DNA of 24,295 nt from Oscillospiraceae bacterium. GTDB lineage: Bacteria; Bacillota; Clostridia; Oscillospirales; Acutalibacteraceae. Below, one piece after another: positions 1-6,651 of the stretch; position 1 is the stretch's first letter; each line of letters starts with the position of its first letter. Under the pieces are notes generated by a model. That model was not told the origin of the DNA and made no database searches. It worked only from the letters and a program-made list of their open reading frames with translations. The stretch is from the NCBI GenBank assembly GCA_902797915.1, contig CADBUK010000002.1, forward strand, positions 1-24,295, in the 5' to 3' direction. The translations under genes were made by a program, and so were the position numbers.

Positions 1-7
1 AATTACT

Positions 8-138
8 TAGCCAAAACTGCAAAGCACCAAAAAATGAGCGCATTTTTTGTCAGAACAAGGCACAAAATCGGGCTAAGGCTGACGCCTTAACCCGATTTTT
101 AACGCAGTTATTGCGAAAAATGCGCCATTTTTTTGGCT
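8..138. repeat. Imperfect inverted-repeat block, non-coding
   Basis: This is an intergenic block built from nested inverted repeats. AGCCAAAA at 9-16 is mirrored by TTTTGGCT at 130-138. AAAAAATG/CATTTTTT (29-36/41-48) and AAAAATG/CATTTTT (116-122/126-132) are similar small hairpins on the two sides, both containing a GCGC-like core. AACTGC (15-20) matches GCAGTT (104-109). A 16-bp stem (64-79/84-99) sits in the centre. The overall shape is that of a palindromic intergenic repeat or MITE-like unit with imperfect terminal inverted repeats. No ORF with a credible start lies inside it. A second copy would be needed to call it mobile. Confidence 0.4.
64..99. terminator. Hairpin terminator after the M20-tcdA-ttcA operon
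   Basis: A 16-bp stem (64-79 with 84-99, one mismatch) closes a TGAC loop. It is followed by T's on the plus strand and by TTTTG on the minus strand. It lies about 85 bases past the stop of the minus-strand TtcA-like gene, so it probably ends that operon. It may also act on transcripts entering from the left. Confidence 0.6.
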
Positions 139-182
139 GACCATATTTCCGCAGGGTGCCCCTTAGCGTCCTTTTTTGGTGG

Positions 183-884
183 TTATTTTTCTCTGTTGCT
201 GTATATTTCGTTAAAATCAAAATATTTGCCTTTGCTTGTGTAGCCCGGCAGGGTTTCAAGGCAGACGGCGTGCAGAGAATTAAGAATATTCTTTTCAACG
301 TCGGGATTTTTTTGCTTCAGCTCTTTAAGCAGCTTTGCCGCCCGTTCGTCATCAGCGCGCACAGCGGGAAATTGCAAGCCGTTATACCTTTCAAACGCGC
401 TGACTGCGTCTTCCGAAATGCAGTAAAGCGGGCGGATAATCTGCTGTTCCCCCGCCCTTTCCTTTGGCAAAACGGTTTGCAGCTTATGCCCGAAAAACAT
501 TGAGGAAAGCAGAGTTAAAACCGCCTGAGTTCCCGTAAAATCAAGCGCGATTTTGTTACAGTTCAAATCCTTTGCGGCTGAAAAGCAATCGCCGTTTGCC
601 GCATTAAAATCGAGGTTAAAATCTGCCGAAAGCCGCTCGGCTTCGCAGTCGCAGGCAATAAGCTTATACTCAAAAGGAAAATCGCTTACCCTGTGAAGCT
701 GCTTCATAAGCAGGGCGCAGACGACGGATTTTGCAGAGCCGTTAACGGCAACCGCAACCCTGTCCCCCTCCTCAATAAGACGGTAGTTTTTTACCGCCGC
801 AACAAAGGGGTTCCACAGCTCGCGCCGATATTTTTTTATTAAACTGCGCTGATAAAGCTGGTGTTTTTCAAGCTCCCTTGCCAT
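183..884 (-). CDS. TtcA-like PP-loop ATPase family protein, degraded PP-loop
   Basis: The fold is that of the TtcA/TilS PP-loop tRNA-thiolase family. There is a beta strand with a P-loop-like turn (GDRVAVAVNGSAKS), a late IRPLYC segment, and NPDVEKNILNSLHAV, which matches the family's P-x-x-x-x-N-I-L-x-x-L ending. The family activates a tRNA base by adenylation and adds sulfur. Here the signature SGGKDS reads NGSAKS, so the Lys-Asp pair is lost or displaced. I see none of the CxxC pairs that hold the iron-sulfur cluster in TtcA. I chose the start at 884 because GGGAG lies 9 bases upstream; a longer frame back to 929 has no such support. The gene overlaps the TcdA-like gene by 17 bases and is last in a three-gene operon. 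Family membership is fairly sure, but 2-thiocytidine synthase activity is doubtful. Confidence 0.72.
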   Translation of the reverse strand: MARELEKHQLYQRSLIKKYRRELWNPFVAAVKNYRLIEEGDRVAVAVNGSAKSVVCALLMKQLHRVSDFPFEYKLIACDCEAERLSADFNLDFNAANGDCFSAAKDLNCNKIALDFTGTQAVLTLLSSMFFGHKLQTVLPKERAGEQQIIRPLYCISEDAVSAFERYNGLQFPAVRADDERAAKLLKELKQKNPDVEKNILNSLHAVCLETLPGYTSKGKYFDFNEIYSNREK

Positions 885-1554
885 TGTTTGTAACTCCCGT
901 AATACCTTTAATAACCTCGCCCGCGGCAATTAAGCCGAGAGCGCAGGCGTTAATGCCCGCAAATTCGTGGGACTGAGATGCGCCCCCCGTTACGTTAACA
1001 GGATAAACTACCCTGTGCTTTTTAACCCCCGCCCTGCGAAGCTCAAAGCCGAGCGATTTCGCCTGCGGAATTTTATTGACGTCCGCAATCTTAAACTCCG
1101 CATTTGCAAAGGCAATACCGCCGAAATCGAGAACGCTGATAATCGGCGTGTCGCAAGCCTGCGCCCGTGCCGCAAGAACGGCGGTTAAATCCAAATCAAA
1201 CGAGGTATTCACAACATAATCACAGCCTGAAAAATCGGGCGTTTCCGTTGCCTCGGGCAGCGGATTTTTTAAAATTTTAATTTCACTGTTGATTGAAAGC
1301 AGGCGTTTTTCGGCAACGTCCACGGCGTTTAAGCCAAGCGTTTCCCGATTTGCAATTATACTGCCGCCGAGCATATCGTCGGTTACGGTTTCGCCCGAAA
1401 GCAGCGCAATACAGCCGACTGCGCTTCTTGCAAGCGCTTCCGCGCAGGCAGCACCCGACGCGCCGAGCCCGATTACCGCAACCTTGCTGTTAGCAAGCTT
1501 TTCCATAGCGGCGGCGCCTAAAATCAGTTCAGTTCTTGAAAATTGATTTAACAT
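868..1554 (-). CDS. TcdA/YgdL-like E1 (ThiF-fold) protein, probably non-canonical
   Basis: The protein begins FSRTELILGAAAMEKL and then has a Rossmann motif, VAVIGLGASGAACAEALARS, as in TcdA (CsdL/YgdL), which cyclises t6A to ct6A in tRNA after ATP activation. The C-terminal part also fits (FKIADVNKIPQAKSLGFELR, then VVYPV where the family has VVYS-E). However, the D-x-D after the second strand is replaced by SGET, the N-x-N-R-Q segment is reduced to ANRE, and the ATP-contacting Lys after it is not visible. Adenylation is therefore questionable. The gene starts 2 bases after the M20 peptidase stop and overlaps the TtcA-like gene, so the three are translationally coupled. Pairing of TcdA and TtcA homologues is common in clostridia. 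At 228 residues it is slightly short for the family. Confidence 0.75.
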   Translation of the reverse strand: MLNQFSRTELILGAAAMEKLANSKVAVIGLGASGAACAEALARSAVGCIALLSGETVTDDMLGGSIIANRETLGLNAVDVAEKRLLSINSEIKILKNPLPEATETPDFSGCDYVVNTSFDLDLTAVLAARAQACDTPIISVLDFGGIAFANAEFKIADVNKIPQAKSLGFELRRAGVKKHRVVYPVNVTGGASQSHEFAGINACALGLIAAGEVIKGITGVTNNGKGA

Positions 1555-1556
1555 AA

Positions 1557-2678
1557 TCAGTCCTTGGAAATCATTAATTGAAGCGCAAGCCTTGCCGCCT
1601 TGTGCAGCTCCTCAGCCTTGCACCACTCGGCAGTGGTATGACAGTCGTACATTGCGGCGGAGCAAACGACGCCCGTAAGCCCGTTGGCTGCAAAAACGTT
1701 ATTATCGCTGCCGCCGAAGGACGGCTCAAATTTGGGCTCAATACCAAGCGCCGCACAGCAGTTTGCAAAACGTTTGCACACGCTGCTGTCACGCGAAAAA
1801 TCATAAGCAACAGTGCTGACGGTTGAGGCAAACTCTGCTTTGGCGCCGATTTTCTCTGCCTCTGCCTGAGCAATCGCCCTGATTTCCTCTGCCTTTGCCT
1901 GAGCCTTTTCGTGATTAAAGGAACGCACCTCGCCGACGATTTCGCACTCGTCGGGAACAATATTAGTTGCCTTGCCGCCGCTGATAATGCCGATATTAAC
2001 GGTGGTTTCATCATCAACCTGACCGCAGTTTATTGCGCAAACGGCAGCGGAGGCAGCCTTGATTGCATGCACGCCGAGGTGTGAAGCAAAGCCCGCGTGG
2101 GCGCTTTTGCCCTTAAACTTAATAGTGTACTTAATAATTGTGGGCGCGGCAATACAGGCTGTGCCGACGTCGCCGTCCAAATCAAAAACATAGGCTTCCT
2201 TTGACTGCAGGCGGGAATAATCAAAATACTCCGCTCCGCCGCAGAAAACCTCCTCTGCGGGAGTAAACAGAAGCTCAATCGTGCGGTGCGGCAAATTGTT
2301 TTCAACCACGGTGCGAACAGCCTCAAGAATGCTTGATACGCCCGCAAAATCGTCCGCGCCGAGAACGGTAGTGCCGTCCGAACGGATTATGCCATCCCCG
2401 CCTAAAACAAACTTTTTGTTGCAGGAGGGCTCAACGTTATCCATATGCGATGAAAAAAGCAGCGCCGAAGCGTCAACATTACCATCAATGCGGGCAAAAA
2501 CATTGCCCGCCGTTCCGCCGAGCTTAGCGGCGGAGTCATCCTCCTCGCAGGGAATGCCCATTGAGGCAAGCTCTGACATAATCAAATCAGCCGCCTTGCG
2601 CTCATTATACGAGGGGCTGTCCGTTTCAACAAGCCTTTTGAACAATTCAAGATGGCGTTTTTCATTTATATCTGCCAT
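1557..2678 (-). CDS. M20 family metallopeptidase, PepT-like
   Basis: This is a cytoplasmic di-zinc aminopeptidase of the M20 family, closest in layout to PepT-like tripeptidases. The metal and catalytic residues are all visible: H78 and D80 in SSHMDN, D109 in LGADDFAG, E142-E143 in TPAEEVFCGG, D166/D168 in FDLDGD, and the C-terminal His in DCHTTAEW. The dimerisation or lid domain lies between (SAHAGFASHLGVHAI through IVGEVRSFN). The length of 373 residues is normal. GGAG sits 8 bases before the ATG. The gene opens the M20-tcdA-ttcA operon and probably has a promoter at 2710-2738. The substrate is not readable from sequence; small peptides are the family norm. Confidence 0.9.
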   Translation of the reverse strand: MADINEKRHLELFKRLVETDSPSYNERKAADLIMSELASMGIPCEEDDSAAKLGGTAGNVFARIDGNVDASALLFSSHMDNVEPSCNKKFVLGGDGIIRSDGTTVLGADDFAGVSSILEAVRTVVENNLPHRTIELLFTPAEEVFCGGAEYFDYSRLQSKEAYVFDLDGDVGTACIAAPTIIKYTIKFKGKSAHAGFASHLGVHAIKAASAAVCAINCGQVDDETTVNIGIISGGKATNIVPDECEIVGEVRSFNHEKAQAKAEEIRAIAQAEAEKIGAKAEFASTVSTVAYDFSRDSSVCKRFANCCAALGIEPKFEPSFGGSDNNVFAANGLTGVVCSAAMYDCHTTAEWCKAEELHKAARLALQLMISKD

Positions 2679-2709
2679 AACAACATCTCCGTAAATAATA
2701 ATATGTTAT

Positions 2710-2738
2710 ATAATAACACAAATGGCAAGACAGAGCAA
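2710..2738 (-). promoter_or_regulatory. Candidate SigA-type promoter for the M20 operon
   Basis: On the minus strand, TTGCTC (2733-2738) and TATTAT (2710-2715) are separated by 17 bases, in an AT-rich stretch just upstream of the M20 gene. The -35 is weak, so this is tentative. Confidence 0.4.
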
Positions 2739-2771
2739 ACATCTTTTCAAATTTTCCGACAACTGACCACT

Positions 2772-2807
2772 AAAAAATACCGTCCCTTTCGGAACGGTAT
2801 TTTTTTA
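2772..2807. terminator. Bidirectional hairpin terminator
   Basis: A-run, TACCGT-CC stem, TTTC loop, GG-A-ACGGTA stem and T-run. It begins 6 bases after the stop of the last gene of the SPFH/TPM operon (minus strand). The A- and T-tracts make it usable in both directions. It separates that operon from the promoter of the M20 operon. Confidence 0.8.
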
Positions 2808-2812
2808 TTAAG

Positions 2813-3304
2813 TTATGCCCATTCGTCCTGTGAGGTGGGAATTCTGATGTCGCCGAGGAACATCGCTTCCCAAAGGAACCATTCGCCCGTGCTGGGCTTA
2901 TTGCGCAGGACTACCTGTCTGGGACTGTCTGCACCCGAGGACTTGAGCCATAATGTAGCATAGCCCTCGTTTGTGTAGGAATAGGGGTTATCCGAAACCT
3001 CTACCTGATAAGGAGCGGCAGGGGTATAGTCATTCTGAGGGCTTGTGCCCTTAAAATATGAGCGGATAACGTATGCCTTGCCCTGTAATCTGTCCCTGAT
3101 AAACTGAATTTCATACTGGGAAAGCGGGCGCGGACCCTTGATGTAATTGAGCATTTCTATCGTAGCGTCAACATTATTTGCATAATTGTTGAAAACTGCA
3201 ACCGCAAGCGCGGCGGTTTTAAACGGAGAGCTTAAATCCGCAATCTGCTTTAACTCATCAAGATTTGTGGGTAATTTTTCAAAGGTAATAAGTTCCGCAC
3301 TCAT
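2813..3304 (-). CDS. Small conserved protein, DUF6935-like
   Basis: A 163-residue soluble protein without signal peptide or membrane segment. The sequence has a helical N-terminal part (FEKLPTNLDELKQIADL), a very family-like core (MLNYIKGPRPLSQYE, then SYFKGTSPQNDYTPAAPY), a strand-rich part (YATLWLKSSGADSPRQVVLR), and a C-terminal KPSTGEWFLWE block ending in DEWA. From memory this matches the Firmicutes family named DUF6935, whose function is unknown; I could not check it. Its ATG overlaps the TPM gene stop by one base (TGATG), so it is translationally coupled and is the last gene of the SPFH/TPM operon. A role in that membrane module is inferred from position only. Confidence 0.75.
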   Translation of the reverse strand: MSAELITFEKLPTNLDELKQIADLSSPFKTAALAVAVFNNYANNVDATIEMLNYIKGPRPLSQYEIQFIRDRLQGKAYVIRSYFKGTSPQNDYTPAAPYQVEVSDNPYSYTNEGYATLWLKSSGADSPRQVVLRNKPSTGEWFLWEAMFLGDIRIPTSQDEWA

Positions 3305-4533
3305 CAGAACTTACCTCCTCCGCCGCCGTGGCTTGTACCCGAAGAACCGCTGTGGGTTGAGCTGCCGCCGCCTGACGACGAGCTTTCCCTTCTGGTTTTG
3401 CTTACGCTTGTGGTAACGAAATTATCATAAGAGCCCGTTACAACAAATGAACCCGGAACAAGATAATCGGAAGCGCTGCTGTTAAACTTAACGGGCTTAT
3501 AATTGCTCTTAACCTTGAGCACTGCGATAAGCGCCGCAACAAGCGCAATACCGATTGCAATAAGAATACCCTTTAAGGTTTCCTTAGCGGTTTTCGGCAT
3601 ATTGTTTACATCATAAGGAGTGCCCGTTTTTGCCTGAGTTACAAACTCGTCAACCAAATCGGCATACTTGGTAAAACCGCCTGCCCAGTCGTCCTTTTTA
3701 AGGCTCGGCACAATCTCCTCGCCGATGTAATTGATACCCGCGTCGGTAAGCGCGGTAATGCCGTAGCCCGTGGTGCTAATCCACCAGTCGCGGTTACCGG
3801 GTCCGCCTTCAACGCTGATAAGCAGCAGGCAGCCGTCGTTGGAAGCGCCGAAGCCGTAGCCGTTGTAATCGTAAAAATCGTCGGCATAAGCCATTGCGGA
3901 TTTGTAATCAAGTGTGTCAGTTGTAACTACAACAACGTCAAACTGCTGGCGCTGGCTGATTTCGTCAAGCTTCGCTACAAGCTCCGCTTCCTCGGAATCG
4001 GTAAGAAGGTCTGCAGCGTCTACAACTCGTGAGCCGTCTGAAACCGGGGTATTATAAGGATTACCCGTTGTTGAAGGAGTATCACTTGACGAAGTTACGG
4101 CACCGCCTGCCAGAACGAGATTAACGTCGTTAAGGAAGGTTACGGTTGCCATCTCATACTCACCGGCAAGGTCGTATTCCTTTAAATCAGCATAAAGCTC
4201 GCTTGCGGTAAAATCGTAATTCTCCGCAGTACCTGATTTGTAAAGGTAATACTCCGTTGCAGTGATGGAGAGCATTACAACATTGTTCCCGCTTGCAAGG
4301 CTGCTGACGGAGCTTTTTGCAAGCTCAACTGAAGCGTTTTCCGCCTCGTTTTCATTGTCAACAACAAGGAAAGCTTCAATGCCGTAGGTGTCGTAAATGC
4401 TCTGTGCGATAGTTGCAGAGGAGCTGTCTGCCGCAGAAGCGCCGTAGCCGTAGGACTCAGCGGCAAAAGCGGGAATTGCCATACTGATAAGAAGGGCAAA
4501 GGTTGTAATAAAAACTAAAACTTTCTTTTTCAT
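3304..4533 (-). CDS. Membrane-anchored TPM-domain protein (YdjH-like)
   Basis: The protein has a signal peptide (MKKKVLVFITTF through PAFAA) and a first alpha/beta region (about 40-160) that looks like a diverged TPM fold. A clear TPM domain follows at about 170-310 (VVDAADLLTDSEEAELVAKL, then FDVVVVTTDTL, then NDGCLLLISV). A transmembrane helix lies near 325-350, and the Gly/Ser/His-rich tail ends GGGGGKF, as in many TPM proteins. TPM domains face the outside in this topology. In B. subtilis the counterpart YdjH works with YdjG and YdjI in holding PspA at the membrane. The gene lies 10 bases after the zinc-ribbon gene, with AAGGGGG before the ATG. Two TPM-like modules in one protein is less usual. 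Confidence 0.85.
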   Translation of the reverse strand: MKKKVLVFITTFALLISMAIPAFAAESYGYGASAADSSSATIAQSIYDTYGIEAFLVVDNENEAENASVELAKSSVSSLASGNNVVMLSITATEYYLYKSGTAENYDFTASELYADLKEYDLAGEYEMATVTFLNDVNLVLAGGAVTSSSDTPSTTGNPYNTPVSDGSRVVDAADLLTDSEEAELVAKLDEISQRQQFDVVVVTTDTLDYKSAMAYADDFYDYNGYGFGASNDGCLLLISVEGGPGNRDWWISTTGYGITALTDAGINYIGEEIVPSLKKDDWAGGFTKYADLVDEFVTQAKTGTPYDVNNMPKTAKETLKGILIAIGIALVAALIAVLKVKSNYKPVKFNSSASDYLVPGSFVVTGSYDNFVTTSVSKTRRESSSSGGGSSTHSGSSGTSHGGGGGKF

Positions 4534-4543
4534 AACTGCCCCC

Positions 4544-5650
4544 TTAAATTAATCCCAAAAGCTTGGCAACAAGGCTGAGAACTGCCGAGCCGCCGACTGT
4601 AATACCTGCAAAAAGAGCTGCAAGCTTGCCCTTGTCAACAGGAAGGTTGCCTACGAATTTACCTGTCTGGCCGTTCATAGCAAAGGTGTATTTTTCGCCC
4701 TTGTATGTAGTGTTAAGCAGCCAAACGGGGTAAAGCGCATATTTGGAAACACCATTGAGAAGCTGAACGCTTGAAGTCCTCGGCCTAACGCTTGTGTAGC
4801 CCGAAATCGTGGTTTGAAGCGTATCCTCTGCGCTGGCTTTAATTCTTTCATTTGCCCTCGGAACACTTGCCTGCATATCAACGTCATATTTATCTGCAAG
4901 ATAGCCTGCAAGGTAAGCCGTCTGGAAATCAACGGCGCCGCTGAAATCAAACGGCTCAATGGATTCCATAAGCTCGTCGGGCATTTTTGACGAACCGTCA
5001 ACAGGGATATTTGCAAACGCCATATTGCCCTGACGGTAAATGTCAAAGTAGCTTGTTTCGGTATAATCGTAACTGCTGTCAGACCATTTTCTGACCTTAG
5101 TAGCCTCAAAGTTTGCCGCAGCGTTTATCTGTGAATCAAAAAGCCAGAAAGGAACGTAAATACCCTTGATTTCCTCAAGCTTATTTTCGCTCTTAAACGT
5201 GCTTGGCGCAAATTTCTTTGAGCTTACATATTCTTTCAGCTTTGCCTTTGCGGCGTTTTTATCAAGCTGGAAAGGAATTACATAGTTTGGTTTAAGCATA
5301 CCTGAAAGTCTGCCGCTCATTACAACGGGGTTGCCGCAGTAAGGGCAGGCGGTTGCAACCGTATTCTGATCACCTACGATTTCGCCGCCGCAGGATTTAC
5401 AAACGAAAACGGACATATTAGCGTCCTCTCCGTTCCAGTCCTGCCCTGCTTCATTCCAGTTAAAGCTATCCTGAGGCATTGAGTCATCCTGAACATTTGC
5501 CTCCTGAGTGTCCAGCACGGTGTCCTTATTCTGAAGCTCGCTCATCTCATAAGCGGAGCCGCAGTAAGGGCACTTCATCTTTTGCGTGGCGGTGTCAAAT
5601 TCAAGAGCGCCGCCGCACGCAGGACATTTATAATCAAGTAAAGCTGACAT
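4544..5650 (-). CDS. Double zinc-ribbon membrane protein (TFIIB-type ribbon, YdjG-like)
   Basis: Two N-terminal zinc ribbons are visible: C9-x2-C12 with C27-x2-C30, and C84-x2-C87 with C102-x2-C105, joined by an acidic Asp/Gln linker. A conserved beta-rich body follows (MLKPNYVIPFQLDK, IKGIYVPFWLFD, YALYPVWLLNTTYKG). A hydrophobic C-terminal segment (about 345-366) probably anchors it as a tail-anchored protein. The family is often annotated as a TFIIB-type zinc ribbon protein, but there is no transcription factor domain. B. subtilis YdjG has the same plan and partners with a TPM protein and an SPFH protein, which are both neighbours here. The start at 5650 has CTCC/GGAG-type Shine-Dalgarno spacing. 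Its exact biochemical role is unknown. Confidence 0.85.
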   Translation of the reverse strand: MSALLDYKCPACGGALEFDTATQKMKCPYCGSAYEMSELQNKDTVLDTQEANVQDDSMPQDSFNWNEAGQDWNGEDANMSVFVCKSCGGEIVGDQNTVATACPYCGNPVVMSGRLSGMLKPNYVIPFQLDKNAAKAKLKEYVSSKKFAPSTFKSENKLEEIKGIYVPFWLFDSQINAAANFEATKVRKWSDSSYDYTETSYFDIYRQGNMAFANIPVDGSSKMPDELMESIEPFDFSGAVDFQTAYLAGYLADKYDVDMQASVPRANERIKASAEDTLQTTISGYTSVRPRTSSVQLLNGVSKYALYPVWLLNTTYKGEKYTFAMNGQTGKFVGNLPVDKGKLAALFAGITVGGSAVLSLVAKLLGLI

Positions 5651-5682
5651 TACATTCTCCTTTAATTAAGAAAAATCACAGT

Positions 5683-6567
5683 TTATGCCTTGGGGGTTCC
5701 GCAATTCTGGCAGAAATTAGTGGTGTTCGGCGCGCCGCAGTTAGGGCAAACCCACTGCATAGGCTGCTGCTGATAACCGTTCTGCATCGGCTGCTGCTGA
5801 TAACCGCCCTGCATCGGTTGCTGCTGATAACCGCCCTGCATAGGCTGTTGCTGATAACCGCCCTGCATAGGCTGCTGCTGATAACCGCCGCCCATCTGCT
5901 GATAACCGTTCTGCATAGGCTGCTGATATCCGCCGCCCATCTGCTGATAGCCGCCCTGCATAGGCTGCTGGAAGCCGCCGCCCATATTCATACCGTTTCC
6001 GCCGAGAGCCATTACGATTTCATTAGCAATCTGGTCATAACGCTGGAATTCGGCATTATAGCGTTCCATCCTGTAAGGCGTAACGTCAAAGCTGATTTCG
6101 CTGAAATACGGGTGGTTTACGTTAATATGGATTTCAATCTGATATTCATACTTATACTGAGGCGGGTTATAGGAATTACCCTCGGGAGTACGAACCTCAT
6201 CCCTGTCCTCATCATACTCAATACGAACGCCCGTAACCTGAGAAAGGTCGATAATATCTGCATTTTCAGCTCTGAAATCGCTCTTTCTGCTGACTACAAA
6301 CTTTCTCTGCGTATCGTCAATAATAACCTTTGTGGAATTACCGAGAGTTCTTGTTGCGTTAAAGTGATTAAGGTTCTGCCTGTTCTGCTCCCTGTACTGA
6401 AGCTGCTGCTGAATTTCAGCAACGGTTGATTTTTTTCTTTCACTGAAAAACGGTGAAAGCTTCTTTGTGCAATCAGAGCAGATTGTGCCGTCCTCAACCT
6501 TTCTTGAGCCGAGCATACCAACGGATTTGCCGCAAATCGCACATTCTTTTTTATCAAAAAGTCCCAT
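5683..6567 (-). CDS. DUF4428 zinc-finger protein with Gln/Gly/Tyr repeat and C-terminal zinc ribbon
   Basis: The N-terminus is a DUF4428-type finger (C9-x2-C12 and C30-x2-C33). A coiled, Gln-rich segment (about 48-65) follows, then a beta-rich domain (about 70-190: TKVIIDDTQRKFVV, then YEYQIEIHINVNHPYFSEI). That domain has the look of a PH-like or lipid-binding fold, but this is inference. Residues about 195-272 are tandem GGYQQQPMQ-type repeats of low complexity. The protein ends in a second ribbon (CPNCGAPN, then FCQNCGTPKA). No membrane segment is seen. It sits second in the SPFH/TPM operon. DUF4428 proteins are frequent near SPFH proteins in clostridia. The repeat could drive self-association or condensate-like clustering, which is untested. 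Confidence 0.83.
   Translation of the reverse strand: MGLFDKKECAICGKSVGMLGSRKVEDGTICSDCTKKLSPFFSERKKSTVAEIQQQLQYREQNRQNLNHFNATRTLGNSTKVIIDDTQRKFVVSRKSDFRAENADIIDLSQVTGVRIEYDEDRDEVRTPEGNSYNPPQYKYEYQIEIHINVNHPYFSEISFDVTPYRMERYNAEFQRYDQIANEIVMALGGNGMNMGGGFQQPMQGGYQQMGGGYQQPMQNGYQQMGGGYQQQPMQGGYQQQPMQGGYQQQPMQGGYQQQPMQNGYQQQPMQWVCPNCGAPNTTNFCQNCGTPKA
5757..5972 (-). repeat. In-frame 27-base tandem repeat encoding GGYQQQPMQ
   Basis: About eight imperfect in-frame copies, most 27 bases long and some shortened to 24, encode GGYQQQPMQ, NGYQQQPMQ or GGGYQQPMQ. Several neighbouring copies are nearly identical at the DNA level, so copy number is likely to vary by slippage or recombination. Confidence 0.85.
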
Positions 6568-6593
6568 TTCAAAATCTCCTAATTTTTATTTTG

Positions 6594-6621
6594 AGGGCAA
6601 AGGGAAAGCTCCCCTTGCCCT
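6594..6621 (-). other. Intercistronic RNA hairpin between SPFH and DUF4428 genes
   Basis: A 12-bp stem (6594-6605 with 6610-6621, one mismatch) with a 4-base loop lies in the 84-base gap between the first and second genes of the operon. On the transcribed minus strand it is not followed by a T-run, so a stabilising or processing element fits better than a terminator. It could set higher SPFH protein levels relative to downstream genes. Confidence 0.5.
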
Positions 6622-6651
6622 GTTATTTTAGCTGAAAAAGCAAAAGAATTT

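Noticed and set aside
5479..6429. Long plus-strand frame with repeated LHRLLLITA
   Set aside because: It is the complement of the tandem repeat in the DUF4428 gene, has no credible ribosome site, and the minus-strand protein has real domains.
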